Source: Bacteroidota bacterium (GTDB lineage: Bacteria; Bacteroidota; Bacteroidia; Chitinophagales; Saprospiraceae). Taken from it: a stretch of 57,299 nucleotides of DNA. Under the pieces are notes generated by a model. The model ran no database searches and had not been told where the DNA came from. It saw only the letters and a program-made list of their open reading frames with translations. Location of the stretch: contig JAIUPL010000034.1 of the NCBI GenBank assembly GCA_020160935.1, positions 1 through 57,299 on the forward strand, given 5' to 3'. Shown here piece after piece: positions 26,334 to 35,206 of the stretch (within the stretch, counting starts at the first letter, position 1; the number at the start of each line of letters is the position of its first letter). Position numbers and translations under genes: made by a program.

Positions 26334-26837
26334 ATGATCATGAACACTTCCGTTGAAAAAAAATCGGGCAACCTGCTCGGAATTCCCTCCTCCGACACCA
26401 AAAACATTTGCGGCCTGCTCAACCAGTTGCTGGCCGACGAACACATCCTGTACATCAAAATGCGAAATTTTCACTGGAACCTCGTAGGGCCCAGTTTTGT
26501 GGAAATTCACGAGTTCATCGAAAAACTGTACAACCAGACCGCCCTCGACATCGACGTGGTGGCAGAACGCATTCAGCAACTCGGACACGCCGCCGCCGGC
26601 TCCATGGCCGAATTTTTGGAAATCGCTCATTTGAAAGAATCGACTGGCGGGAAAAAGGAACAAACCCAGGCCGTGCGCGAACTGGCCTCCGACAGCGACA
26701 GCCTGGCACGCACGCTGCGCACCATGATCAGTGAAATAGACGAACAGTATGACGATCCCGGTACCGTAGATCTGCTGACAGGTATTCTGCGTAGCCAGGA
26801 AAAAAATGCCTGGATGCTGCGTCGTTATTTGGGATAG
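26334..26837 (+). CDS. dps: Dps family DNA-binding/ferritin-like protein
   Basis: A 167-residue four-helix ferritin-like protein. The Dps inter-subunit ferroxidase ligands are visible in the conserved frame: NFHWNL (His47), IHEF (His59) and the DIDVVAERI helix (Asp74, Glu78). Dps forms a 12-subunit shell that oxidises and stores iron with hydrogen peroxide and protects DNA under starvation or oxidative stress. Two starts, ATG at 26334 and 26340, are equally possible. The leader carries an 18-base box repeated before the Holin-X/rpoN operon, which hints at shared stress control. Confidence 0.93.
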   Translation: MIMNTSVEKKSGNLLGIPSSDTKNICGLLNQLLADEHILYIKMRNFHWNLVGPSFVEIHEFIEKLYNQTALDIDVVAERIQQLGHAAAGSMAEFLEIAHLKESTGGKKEQTQAVRELASDSDSLARTLRTMISEIDEQYDDPGTVDLLTGILRSQEKNAWMLRRYLG

Positions 26838-26981
26838 TTGGGGAAAAAAATACCCATATTCATCGGCTTGGGTATGAAAATCCGCAGAAAAATGCTTGCA
26901 AACGCTCGACGCCGCTGGCACGGCGCTTTTCAGAAGGATACCAACGAACCAATTTTTCAACCACTTCAACATCAACGCATT

Positions 26982-27779
26982 ATGAAATCCGCACTTCGCA
27001 TATCTTCTGTAATCGCCGCTTGCTGCTTCGCTGTATTTCAATCTCTGAATGCGCAGGTACAACCAACCTATCAACCTCAGCCAACCTATCAGCCTCAGCC
27101 CACTTACCAAACACAACCCAACTACCAGAACAATGGAAGCCGTTCGGGTTTTGAACGCGGTACAGCGCTCAACCGCGGCAATTTCACCATCGGTTCCGGA
27201 CTTGGATACGTAAACTCCGTAACCAACATTGAAATCGACAATGGCTCTACCACCGTCAAAAGCGGCAATACCGCCTTTCAGGTGCACTTGACCCCTAGCA
27301 TCGGCTATTTCTTTGCCCGCAATTTCGTGTTCGGCCTGGGCATGGATTACCTGGTCAGTTCTTCGCGTGGTAACACCAACAATGTAGGAAACGGTGTACA
27401 GGAAACCTCGGACGACAAATTGCTCTTCGGTCCTTTTACACGCATTTATCTGCCTTTTGGCGGCGACCAGGCCTTTTTCCTGGGCGCAGTATACGGTTAC
27501 GGCCGATCGCAAACGGAAATTACCGACCCCAGCGCAGGCGAATCGCAACTCGTCAATACATCCTTGTCTACTTTCGGTGCTGGCCCCGGTTACACCATTT
27601 TTGCCAATCGCCGGGCAGCCCTCGAAGTACAAGCCAAATACAACTACGGTTTTAGCAGAAACAGCATCCTCGTGGACGGCGCCAGCCAGACTACACGCAG
27701 CACCACCACTGCCTGGGACTTTGTAGTAGGCGTACATTTTTACTTCAACAACCGGGGCGCAAGATCATCTTCATATTAA
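26982..27779 (+). CDS. Outer-membrane beta-barrel protein with QPTYQ repeats
   Basis: A 265-residue secreted protein from the ATG at 26982. The frame extends to 26838, but that part is basic and not signal-like. The signal peptide ends near SLNAQ. It is followed by four short tandem units (QPTYQPQPTYQ type) at about residues 27-45, a low-complexity periplasmic or surface linker. The rest forms amphipathic strands: NFTIGSGLGYVNSV, FQVHLTPSIGYFFARNFVFGLGMDYLV, AALEVQAKYNYGFSRN and a terminal VVGVHFYF. It resembles the small porin-like barrels of Bacteroidota. It lies 144 bases after dps on the same strand. Confidence 0.82.
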   Translation: MKSALRISSVIAACCFAVFQSLNAQVQPTYQPQPTYQPQPTYQTQPNYQNNGSRSGFERGTALNRGNFTIGSGLGYVNSVTNIEIDNGSTTVKSGNTAFQVHLTPSIGYFFARNFVFGLGMDYLVSSSRGNTNNVGNGVQETSDDKLLFGPFTRIYLPFGGDQAFFLGAVYGYGRSQTEITDPSAGESQLVNTSLSTFGAGPGYTIFANRRAALEVQAKYNYGFSRNSILVDGASQTTRSTTTAWDFVVGVHFYFNNRGARSSSY

Positions 27780-27856
27780 TACGAGACCTTCCCTAGCACC
27801 TGTCCCAAAAAATGCCCCCCTTCTTTCTTCCGTACATCCACCAAACAAATCGCACC

Positions 27857-28837
27857 ATGTCATACCTGTCTTTCTCCCGTTTTTCGGTTTTCGGCGCGCT
27901 TATTCTCTGCGCCCTGTCATTCACCGCCTGCCTCAAAGAACCTGATTTCGGCGTCGACAACCCCAATCAGCCTGAAAAGGCGCGTGCTCGCATCGAAATT
28001 ACCGACGCCCCGATCGATGATCCGAATGTTAGTGGCGTTTTCGTAACAGTGGCCGACGTAAAAATCAATGGCAAGTCGTGGGCAGGGTTTAGTGGCATCG
28101 CCACTTTCAACCTGCTGGCCCTGCAACAGGGTTCGACACGGCTGCTGGGAGAAGGTGAACTGGAAGCCGGCACGTACGATGACATCGTGCTGGTGTTGCA
28201 AACCGATAAGGATGCCAACGGGAACAGTCCCGGATGTTATGTTGTCGATGGACAGGGTGCAAAACATGCCATTTCAGGCAGCAGCAGCATGAGCATCCGC
28301 ACGAATGGCATGATTGCGACCACCACAGGTGCTACCACTGCCGCCGTGATCGATTTCGACCTGCGCCGCTCGGTGGTGTACCAACAGGACAGCCAAACGG
28401 AGTACAAATTTGTGACTGAGGCCGAACTCGCCGGCGCCCTGCGCATCATGGAAAAGGAATCGACCGGCAGCATCAGCGGCCACGTCAGCGATGGGGTTTC
28501 GGGCAGCGAAAAAATTATCGTGTACGCTTACGACAAAGGCGATTTTGAAGCGGATGAAAAGTTTCCACAAGGGCCTTCCAGTATCCTGTTCAAAAATGCA
28601 GTATCCAGCACCGTGGTACAATCCGATGGTACTTTTAAAATGGCCTTCATGGAAAGTGGCAATTATGAATTGCACTTCATTTCCTATACTCAAAACGCGC
28701 AAGGTCAGTTGCAGGCCCGCGGAGAATTGCAAATGAATGTGCTTGGTACCGTGCTGGCCAACCTCCTGGATGTACAGGTGAGCACAGGCGATAACACGGA
28801 AATAGACCTGAAAGTGAGCGCGTTGTTGTTTTTTTAG
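27857..28837 (+). CDS. DUF4382 domain-containing lipoprotein
   Basis: A 326-residue lipoprotein starting at the ATG at 27857. The signal ends in a lipobox (LSFTAC). The N-terminal domain is DUF4382: ARIEITDAPIDDPNVSGVFVTVADVKING, followed by FNLLALQQGSTRLLGEGELEAGTYDDIVLVLQ. The C-terminal ~120 residues look like a carboxypeptidase-regulatory or immunoglobulin-like sandwich (GSISGHVSDGVSGSEKIIVYAYD, SGNYELHFISY). DUF4382 proteins are anchored envelope proteins of unknown role. An inverted-repeat element starts 31 bases after the stop. Confidence 0.88.
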   Translation: MSYLSFSRFSVFGALILCALSFTACLKEPDFGVDNPNQPEKARARIEITDAPIDDPNVSGVFVTVADVKINGKSWAGFSGIATFNLLALQQGSTRLLGEGELEAGTYDDIVLVLQTDKDANGNSPGCYVVDGQGAKHAISGSSSMSIRTNGMIATTTGATTAAVIDFDLRRSVVYQQDSQTEYKFVTEAELAGALRIMEKESTGSISGHVSDGVSGSEKIIVYAYDKGDFEADEKFPQGPSSILFKNAVSSTVVQSDGTFKMAFMESGNYELHFISYTQNAQGQLQARGELQMNVLGTVLANLLDVQVSTGDNTEIDLKVSALLFF

Positions 28838-28868
28838 AACACGCGAATGCTTGCAGTGCCCAACAAGA

Positions 28869-29198
28869 GACATCCCGAATTTTGGTGTAAGCCAGGGTTC
28901 GGGATATTGTTTTGCAGGTTGTATCTTGTAGAGTAGTTTCCCGCAGAGTATTTCCCCATAGAGTATTTCCCCGCAGAGTATTTTCCCGCAGATTTACGCA
29001 GATTTTCCCGCAGAACTCGCAGAATGTAGAGTACACCTACTTCTTCATATCGAGTAAACGGTGTACTCTACATTCTGCGAGTTCTGCGGGAAAATCTGCG
29101 TAAATCTGCGGGAAAATACTCTAAGGAAAAATCTACAGGGAAATACTTGACCAATCTTTTCGGGCAGGAAAAATACAGTACCTAAAATTCAGGGTGTC
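28869..29198. mobile_element. Inverted-repeat element R2 (MITE-like), about 330 bp
   Basis: Outer ends GACATCCCGAATTTTGG (28869-28885) and its near-complement (29181-29198, about three mismatches). Internal arms at 28975-29036 and 29061-29122 are perfectly complementary over 62 bases around a 24-base loop. They are made of CCCGCAGATTT and CGCAGAACT units like those of R1. The left side contains extra decayed GAGTATTTCC units. There is no ORF. It occupies most of the 523-base gap between the DUF4382 gene and the Holin-X gene. Confidence 0.7.
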
Positions 29199-29206
29199 GC
29201 ACATTT

Positions 29207-29264
29207 TGTAGAATAAAGTCTACATATTTTTAAAAACCCTGCAAAATGAGGAAATATTTCTACA
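29207..29264 (+). promoter_or_regulatory. Leader of the Holin-X/rpoN operon: TGTAGA-N6-TCTACA and the 18-bp box
   Basis: An inverted repeat TGTAGA (29207-29212), six bases, TCTACA (29219-29224) is followed by TGAGGAAATATTTCTACA at 29247-29264. That box matches the dps leader at 26252-26269 in 17 of 18 bases. Both boxes end in TCTACA, the half-site of the inverted repeat. The first ATG of the operon is at 29361. Confidence 0.45.
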
Positions 29265-29360
29265 ATTTACCCCATTTTTACCCACCCCTTGCCTGGAATA
29301 CTTTTTCGTAAAGAGCATTTACACACTGTTAATGAATTACAAACCAACATCAGGCAGATT

Positions 29361-29711
29361 ATGGATACGATACAGGAAAATATGGAAGACCTGGTAGACC
29401 ACCTTCAGGACTATGTGGAAACACAAAAAGAACTGCTCTTGCTGGCTGTCAAGGAAAAAGCAGCATCCGCCATTTCTCAAACAGTAATTTGGGTGATTGC
29501 AGGTGTTTTCGGAATGCTGGCTTTTACCTTTCTCAGTGTAGCACTGGCGATGTGGCTGGGCCGACTGCTCCATCATTCGGGGTATGGTTTCCTGATCGTA
29601 GGAGCACTGTATGGACTGGGCGCAGCGTTGTTTTACAATTTCCGTAAACCCTTGCTTCAAAACAGGCTGAACGATGTTTTACTCACCAAATTCACCAACT
29701 CCGATGAATAA
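29361..29711 (+). CDS. Phage-holin-3_6/Holin-X-like small membrane protein
   Basis: A 116-residue protein from the ATG at 29361 (the ORF extends to 29289 without a signal). An amphipathic, charged N-terminal helix (MDTIQENMEDLVDHLQDYVETQKELLLLAVKEKAASA) is followed by two membrane segments (VIWVIAGVFGMLAFTFLSVALAMWLG and GYGFLIVGALYGLGAALFYNF) and a basic tail. This matches the 'phage holin family/Holin-X' proteins, which despite the name are chromosomal stress-associated envelope proteins similar in layout to YqjE. It overlaps the next gene by 8 bases. Confidence 0.82.
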   Translation: MDTIQENMEDLVDHLQDYVETQKELLLLAVKEKAASAISQTVIWVIAGVFGMLAFTFLSVALAMWLGRLLHHSGYGFLIVGALYGLGAALFYNFRKPLLQNRLNDVLLTKFTNSDE

Positions 29712-30087
29712 TATCAAGGAAAAAGTTCGGCAACGCAAGGCCGCGCTCCGGGCACGGCTATCAGAGACGCGCGGGCTGATCCGGCAGGATATTCGCGACC
29801 TCAAAGAAGATCTCAACCCGCTTCAAACCGCCGGGCGTGTGGTGAAAAACCTCCTGACGCCCAATGCTACAGAAGCCTCGACAGGCTCGCCTTTGCTGAA
29901 ATTTGGCGTAAATACCGGCCTCAGTATGCTCGCAAGCCGAATCCTCCCCGGTATCGGTACCAAAGCCGTTCGGGCAGTAGGGCCTTTGCTCATCGACAAT
30001 GTGGCTACCCATGTAGCGCCTAAAGCACGCAAAACGGCTGCTCGTTTTTTACGCTGGGTAGCCGACAAGACTGCACCTTCAAAATAG
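29704..30087 (+). CDS. Small basic hypothetical protein (YqjK/YtxH-like position)
   Basis: A 127-residue protein. The ATG at 29704 overlaps the preceding stop by 8 bases, a sign of translational coupling. A strongly basic, coiled-coil-like N-terminus (IKEKVRQRKAALRARLSETRGLIRQDIRDLKEDL) leads into a mildly hydrophobic glycine/alanine segment (LKFGVNTGLSMLASRILPGIGTKAV) and a basic C-terminus. In related organisms, small proteins of this type sit with Holin-X/YqjE and YtxH-like genes in stress operons. I recognise no named family. RpoN follows after 8 bases. Confidence 0.75.
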   Translation: MNNIKEKVRQRKAALRARLSETRGLIRQDIRDLKEDLNPLQTAGRVVKNLLTPNATEASTGSPLLKFGVNTGLSMLASRILPGIGTKAVRAVGPLLIDNVATHVAPKARKTAARFLRWVADKTAPSK

Positions 30088-30095
30088 AAAGGCAC

Positions 30096-31544
30096 ATGCA
30101 ATACCAGTCGCACGTACAGAAACAAGCCCAGACCCAAACCCTCAAGATACTACCCCAGCAAATTCAGTTTCTGAACTTGCTGCACCTCAACACGCTCGAA
30201 CTGGAAAGCCATATCCAGAAAGAACTGGAAGAAAACCCGTTTCTGGAACGAAACGAGGAAAACGATATGCTGCCTGCTGCCAGCAGCGTGGATGAGATAC
30301 AGGACGCTGGTGAAAACGAAGATGATGGCTACGACAACCTGCTGGAAATGCGCGGCCTCGACGACGAGATGCCAGATTACAATTCCAAAACCGAACACGG
30401 CTACGAAGCCGAAGAACCTTATCAGGCGCCCGTCGTGCAACTCAGCGACATCCGCGAGGAACTGAAAACACAGTGCCGTTTTTTACCTGTCAGCGAACGC
30501 ATCCATACCCTCTGCGATTACATCATCGACTCGCTCGATGATTCGGGCTTTCTGAGCACCGACCTCGACACCCTGGCCGACGATATTTCCTTTTCAAAAA
30601 ATGTATTTTACAATGAATCGGAAATGCAGGAAGCCCTCTCCCTGATTCAACAACTCGACCCGCCCGGCCTCGGCGCCCGCAACCTGCAGGAATGCCTTAT
30701 TTTGCAACTAGAACGCCATAAAGCGCAAGGCTTTCGGGTCGATCTGCCACTCCAACTTGCCCGGGAATACATGGATGCCCTGGCAGCACACGACTACGAC
30801 AGCATCAAAAAAAACCTGCATGTCGACGATGAAGACCTCCGCTATGCCATTGAATACATCCGAAGCCTGAACCCTCGCCCGCTGTATGGATTTGCCGATG
30901 AAAGCCAGGTCAATACAGACGTCATCATGCCCGAATACGTGGTGGAAATCGATGGCAACGACCTCGTCGTAACCCTCGCCAACGGCCGTGCCGAAACCCT
31001 GAAAATCAGCGAAGGCATGGACGATATGCTGCACAACACGCACGATAAAAAAGCCCGGCAGTTTATCCGTAAAAAAATGGAAGACGCCGCCTGGATTATT
31101 GAAGCCCTGCGCCAGCGCGACGACACGATGCTGCGCGTGATGCGTGTACTCGCAGTGATGCAGCGCGATTTTTTCCTTTCGGGCGATGTCAAAAAACTGA
31201 AACCCATGATCCTACGCGACGTAGCCGATTATGTGGGCCTTGATATCAGCACCATTTCGCGGGTAACCAGCGCCAAATACGTGCAAACGCCTTTCGGGGT
31301 GTTCAACCTCAAGGACTTGTTTACCCATACTTTCAGTGCAAGCGATGGCCGCGAAATCAGCAACCAGGATGTGCAGGATTGTCTCCGGGAAATCGTGGAT
31401 GCAGAAAATAAAGCACAACCGCTGAGCGATTCCGAACTCTGCAAGGCACTGGCCGAACGCGGTTATCCGATCGCCCGGCGAACCGTCACCAAATACCGCG
31501 AACTGCTCCAGATACCGGTTGCCACCCTTCGAAGAGGTGTATAA
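30096..31544 (+). CDS. rpoN: RNA polymerase sigma-54 factor RpoN
   Basis: A 482-residue sigma-54. Region I is the glutamine- and leucine-rich N-terminus (QTLKILPQQIQFLNLLHLNTLELESHI), which contacts activators. An acidic region II covers about 55-110. The core-binding domain follows (LDPPGLGARNLQECLILQL at about 190-210), then the helix-turn-helix (DVADYVGLDISTISRVTSAKYVQTPFGVFNLK). The RpoN box ARRTVTKYR at 460-468 reads the -24 element. Sigma-54 needs an AAA+ activator to open promoters, and such an activator is encoded 41 bases downstream. RpoN is the third gene of a tightly spaced unit (8-base gap). Confidence 0.97.
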   Translation: MQYQSHVQKQAQTQTLKILPQQIQFLNLLHLNTLELESHIQKELEENPFLERNEENDMLPAASSVDEIQDAGENEDDGYDNLLEMRGLDDEMPDYNSKTEHGYEAEEPYQAPVVQLSDIREELKTQCRFLPVSERIHTLCDYIIDSLDDSGFLSTDLDTLADDISFSKNVFYNESEMQEALSLIQQLDPPGLGARNLQECLILQLERHKAQGFRVDLPLQLAREYMDALAAHDYDSIKKNLHVDDEDLRYAIEYIRSLNPRPLYGFADESQVNTDVIMPEYVVEIDGNDLVVTLANGRAETLKISEGMDDMLHNTHDKKARQFIRKKMEDAAWIIEALRQRDDTMLRVMRVLAVMQRDFFLSGDVKKLKPMILRDVADYVGLDISTISRVTSAKYVQTPFGVFNLKDLFTHTFSASDGREISNQDVQDCLREIVDAENKAQPLSDSELCKALAERGYPIARRTVTKYRELLQIPVATLRRGV

Positions 31545-31585
31545 AATCCCTTCGAACCATTCAGTCTACTCAATCAAACAGTCTT

Positions 31586-33055
31586 ATGCAAAAGATACTG
31601 ATCATCGACGACGAGGTGGATATTTGCCTCCTGCTCAAACGTTTTCTTGCCAAAAAAGGATACGAAACGGAGTATGCCACCGACGCTGCCAAAGGCCTTG
31701 AAATCCTCTATTCGTTCAAGCCCGATCTCGTATTGAGCGATTTCAGACTGGGTAAAATGGACGGATCACAAATCCTGACGCAAATCAAAGAGCAGTTTCC
31801 ACACCTTCCAGTCATCATCATGACCGGCTACTCGGACATCAAAGTAGCCATCAACGTGATGAAACTCGGCGCCTTCGATTACCTCACCAAGCCCTTGTTT
31901 CCAGAAGAAATTCTGCTCACCGTGCAACGGGCACTGTCCGCCCCCACACCGGAGGAAGAAATGGCGGAGGCGCCCGCACCCACTATCGCCGAGCCACAAA
32001 AATCGAGTCCGCGCCCCGCCGCACGCCGTTCCGCCTCCGGGCGCTCTTCATACATTTTTGGAGACAGCGCGGTGTCGCGCAACCTGGTGAAACAGATTCA
32101 GTTGGTAGCGCCCACCAATTACAGCGTTATCATTTACGGGGAAAGCGGTTCGGGCAAGGAAGCCGTAGCCAGTGAAATTCACCGCCTCAGCAGCCGTTCC
32201 GACAAACCTTTTGTAGCGATGGACTGCGGCGCTATTTCGCCCCAACTGGCGGGCAGCGAGTTGTTCGGCCATGAAAAAGGCGCCTTTACCGGGGCTTTGG
32301 AACAAAAAATCGGGCATTTCGAACTGGCCAATGGCGGTACGCTTTTTCTCGACGAGGTAGCCAACCTCTCGTACGACGTGCAGGTGTCGCTGCTTCGCGT
32401 GATTCAGGAACGCCAACTTCGGCGCATCGGTGGCACCAAAACCATCGACATCGATGTGCGCATTATTATTGCCAGCAATGAACGCCTGTGGGATGCCAGC
32501 CGGAGCGGTAAATTCCGGGAAGATTTGTACCACCGTTTCAACGAATTCAGCATCGAGGTGCCGCCCTTGCGCGAGCGTGGCGTGGATATTATGCTGTTCT
32601 CTCACTTCTTTCTGAACCAGATCAATGAAGAACTGGGTAAAAATGTGGAAGGATTTTCCCAGGATGTCACAGACCTTTTTCACTCGTATCCGTGGTATGG
32701 CAATTTAAGAGAGTTGAAAAACGTACTGAAAAGAGCCACATTATTGTGCGACGCTACCCAGATTCAGATCAGACACTTGCCGTTTGAAATTGTAAACCAC
32801 GAAAAACTCCTCTTTACCGAGGTAAACGACCGACCACAGGAAACCTACAACGAACAGCCTTCAGCGGCATACGTACCAACTGAAACAAGCGCCAGAAAAA
32901 CGCAGGTGAGCCTCAAAAACGCCGCTATGGAAGCGGAGAGCGAGGTGATCCTGAATGCCTTGCGCCAGACGAATTTTAATAAAAGCAAAGCGGCCGCACT
33001 GTTGAATATCGACCGCAAAACGCTGTACAACAAGATCAAGTACTACAACATTTAG
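31586..33055 (+). CDS. Sigma-54-dependent response regulator (NtrC family)
   Basis: A 489-residue activator. Receiver at 1-120 with phospho-acceptor Asp52 (SDFRLG), Thr80 and Lys102. A proline-rich linker leads to the AAA+ domain at about 157-390, with Walker A GESGSGKE at 185-192, GAFTGA loop at 232-237 that contacts sigma-54, Walker B GTLFLDEV at 251-258 and an arginine-finger region near FREDLYHRFNEF. The C-terminal Fis-type helix-turn-helix (LRQTNFNKSKAAALLNIDRKTLYNKIKYY) binds enhancers. It sits between RpoN and a PAS kinase, which makes the downstream kinases its likely phospho-donors. I saw no clear TGGCAC-N5-TTGC promoter in the window. Confidence 0.96.
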   Translation: MQKILIIDDEVDICLLLKRFLAKKGYETEYATDAAKGLEILYSFKPDLVLSDFRLGKMDGSQILTQIKEQFPHLPVIIMTGYSDIKVAINVMKLGAFDYLTKPLFPEEILLTVQRALSAPTPEEEMAEAPAPTIAEPQKSSPRPAARRSASGRSSYIFGDSAVSRNLVKQIQLVAPTNYSVIIYGESGSGKEAVASEIHRLSSRSDKPFVAMDCGAISPQLAGSELFGHEKGAFTGALEQKIGHFELANGGTLFLDEVANLSYDVQVSLLRVIQERQLRRIGGTKTIDIDVRIIIASNERLWDASRSGKFREDLYHRFNEFSIEVPPLRERGVDIMLFSHFFLNQINEELGKNVEGFSQDVTDLFHSYPWYGNLRELKNVLKRATLLCDATQIQIRHLPFEIVNHEKLLFTEVNDRPQETYNEQPSAAYVPTETSARKTQVSLKNAAMEAESEVILNALRQTNFNKSKAAALLNIDRKTLYNKIKYYNI

Positions 33056-33159
33056 CCATTTCCGGAGTACGTTTTTCCCAGTGTGTTCACTTTCACTTTA
33101 CCCGTCACCGTCGTTTCCCAGGGCGGTTGCCGAGTGCTTACTAATCCTCCTGCATTACC

Positions 33160-35148
33160 ATGTATTCAAAGGATTATTACGATTCAGAAGACCATAAACC
33201 TGAAAAAATTGGCATCGAGATTTTTCAGAAAATGACGCTTTACATGCCCTATATGGTGTTCATTACCCGGGCGTCTGATTTCAAATTGCTGTATGCCAAT
33301 CGGAAAGTTTCCGAATTTCTGGGTTTCAATCTGGACGATTTACACAGTATGGGCGGCCGTATTGGCGATATGATGGCTGAGGAAGATATCGATCTGCTGC
33401 TGGATACGGCGCAAAAAATACAGTCGATTCGCGACGACCAGGCCATCAAACTGCGTGTAAAACTCAAAAGCAAAGATGGTCAGATCGTACACCTCGAAAC
33501 TTCTATTTCGGTCTTCAAACGCGATGAAAACCAACAACCAGCCGAGTACTTCTGTGTGTCGGAAGACGTAACGCAGAAAGTACAGATGGAAGCACGGGCT
33601 ATGGAACTGGATATCATCATTCGCTCGGCGGAAGAAGCGTTCCGTTATGGCGCCTGGGAGTGGTTTCCGGAAGATGACCGCGTGATCTGGTCGAACGGCA
33701 TTTACGATATTTTCGAAAAATCGGCCGAAGACGGGGAGTTTACGGTCGATCAGTATTTGAATATGATTCATCCGGAAGATATGGAGTCCTTCCGCCAGAC
33801 GATCAGACAGGCCTGCGACAACGTATCCCCTTTTTCCATGGAATACCGCATTATTTCTTCCAATAATCAGGTGTTTCACCTCATGGAACAGGGCAAACCG
33901 ATTACCAATGAAAAAGGAGAAATTGTAAAATTCATAGGCACTATTCGCGATATTTCACAGTATTCGCACACCCTGCAAAGCCTCGAAAAGTACGAAGCCA
34001 CCTTGCGGGAAGCCGAAAAACAAATGAACCTGGGCGCCTGGGAATGGAACATCGCCAGCCAGCAGTTGAAATGGTCGGACGGCATGTGGGATATACTCGA
34101 ATACCCCTTGAACGAACGGCGATATGACTGGATACCCCTCGACACCTATTTCCAGCATGTACTGCCAGAGGAAAAAGAAGCCATACGGGCCGGAGCGATC
34201 GAGTTGCACAAGTACGATGGCACCGCTACCATGGAGCCCATGGAGATGTCGCTGATTACCTGTACGGGCAAAACCATCCATACCCGGACCCATACCCGGA
34301 TTCTGAGTTGGAAGGATGGCCAGCCGGTGCTGGCAGTGGGGTCTACAGCCGACATCACGCACATGAAAAACATCCAGCAGGACCTGGAAGCAAAGGTGAG
34401 CGAACTGGCAAAAGCATACAGCGAAATGGAGCAGTTTTCCTATGTGGCTTCGCACGACCTGCAAGAGCCTTTGCGCAAGATCACGGCTTTCAGCGAGCGT
34501 CTGAAGGAAAGATGTGGCGGCAAGAACGAACCGGATTGCAATCAATACCTCGATCGAATCATCGATGGCGCCAATAGGATGCGCCTGTTAATTGAAAACC
34601 TGCTGACCCTCTCGCGCACAACGCGCAATGCAGAGCATTTCAAAAGTACTGACCTCAATGAGGTGCTGGCAGAAGTAACGGGAGACCTTGAAAACAAAAT
34701 GATTGCACGATCTGCCATCATTCAATTCCCGAAAATGCCGGAGATACACGCTATCCCGACCCAGATGCACCAGTTGTTTTTGAACTTGCTCAACAACTCT
34801 TTGAAATTTACTCAACCCGACAAAAAACCTGAAATACACATTACCTGGAACGAACTAAACGAAAAACAGAAACATGAATACAACCTGAACACTCAACAGG
34901 AATACATTTATATTCAGTTGCGGGACAACGGTATCGGTTTTGACCCGTCCTTTGCTGAAGCCATTTTTTCACCGTTCAAGCGGCTGCACGGACGTTCCGA
35001 ATTTGAAGGCACCGGCATTGGACTGGCTATTTGCAAAAAAGTAGTGCAAAACCACGGCGGCGCCATTTGGGCCGAATCCGATCCTGGTAACGGATCCGTT
35101 TTTCACATCATTCTGGCAAAACACACCACCGAAACCAAAGTCCCTTGA
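33160..35148 (+). CDS. Multi-PAS sensor histidine kinase
   Basis: A 662-residue soluble kinase with no membrane helix. Three PAS/PAC modules are recognisable: residues ~25-145 (LLYANRKVSEFLGFNLDD), ~150-265 (AWEWFPEDDRVIWSNGIYDIF) and ~280-405 (NLGAWEWNIASQQLKWSDGMWDIL). A coiled coil leads to HisKA with His432 (SYVASHDLQEPLRK) and HATPase_c (LFLNLLNNSLKFTQP, DNGIGFDPSFAEAIFSPFKRLHG, EGTGIGLAICKKV). The kinase core resembles phytochrome-type kinases that work with small Rcp1-like receivers, and such a receiver gene begins 58 bases downstream. It probably senses an intracellular signal. The ligand of the PAS domains is unknown. Confidence 0.94.
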   Translation: MYSKDYYDSEDHKPEKIGIEIFQKMTLYMPYMVFITRASDFKLLYANRKVSEFLGFNLDDLHSMGGRIGDMMAEEDIDLLLDTAQKIQSIRDDQAIKLRVKLKSKDGQIVHLETSISVFKRDENQQPAEYFCVSEDVTQKVQMEARAMELDIIIRSAEEAFRYGAWEWFPEDDRVIWSNGIYDIFEKSAEDGEFTVDQYLNMIHPEDMESFRQTIRQACDNVSPFSMEYRIISSNNQVFHLMEQGKPITNEKGEIVKFIGTIRDISQYSHTLQSLEKYEATLREAEKQMNLGAWEWNIASQQLKWSDGMWDILEYPLNERRYDWIPLDTYFQHVLPEEKEAIRAGAIELHKYDGTATMEPMEMSLITCTGKTIHTRTHTRILSWKDGQPVLAVGSTADITHMKNIQQDLEAKVSELAKAYSEMEQFSYVASHDLQEPLRKITAFSERLKERCGGKNEPDCNQYLDRIIDGANRMRLLIENLLTLSRTTRNAEHFKSTDLNEVLAEVTGDLENKMIARSAIIQFPKMPEIHAIPTQMHQLFLNLLNNSLKFTQPDKKPEIHITWNELNEKQKHEYNLNTQQEYIYIQLRDNGIGFDPSFAEAIFSPFKRLHGRSEFEGTGIGLAICKKVVQNHGGAIWAESDPGNGSVFHIILAKHTTETKVP

Positions 35149-35206
35149 GTATGGAGTTGTAAGCCTGTTGACACCATCATAGGCTGTAAACTCTAAATCT
35201 AGTACC

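Noticed and set aside
26916-26931. TGGCAC-N5-TTTT, a possible sigma-54 promoter before the barrel gene at 26982
   Set aside because: The -24 half matches, but the essential GC of the -12 element (TTGC) is missing, so sigma-54 recognition is unlikely.
26265-27737. 490-codon minus-strand frame opposite dps and the barrel gene
   Set aside because: It is antisense to two convincing genes. The composition (many Val, Phe, Gly, Ala and Cys) is that of a shadow frame and no motif is present.
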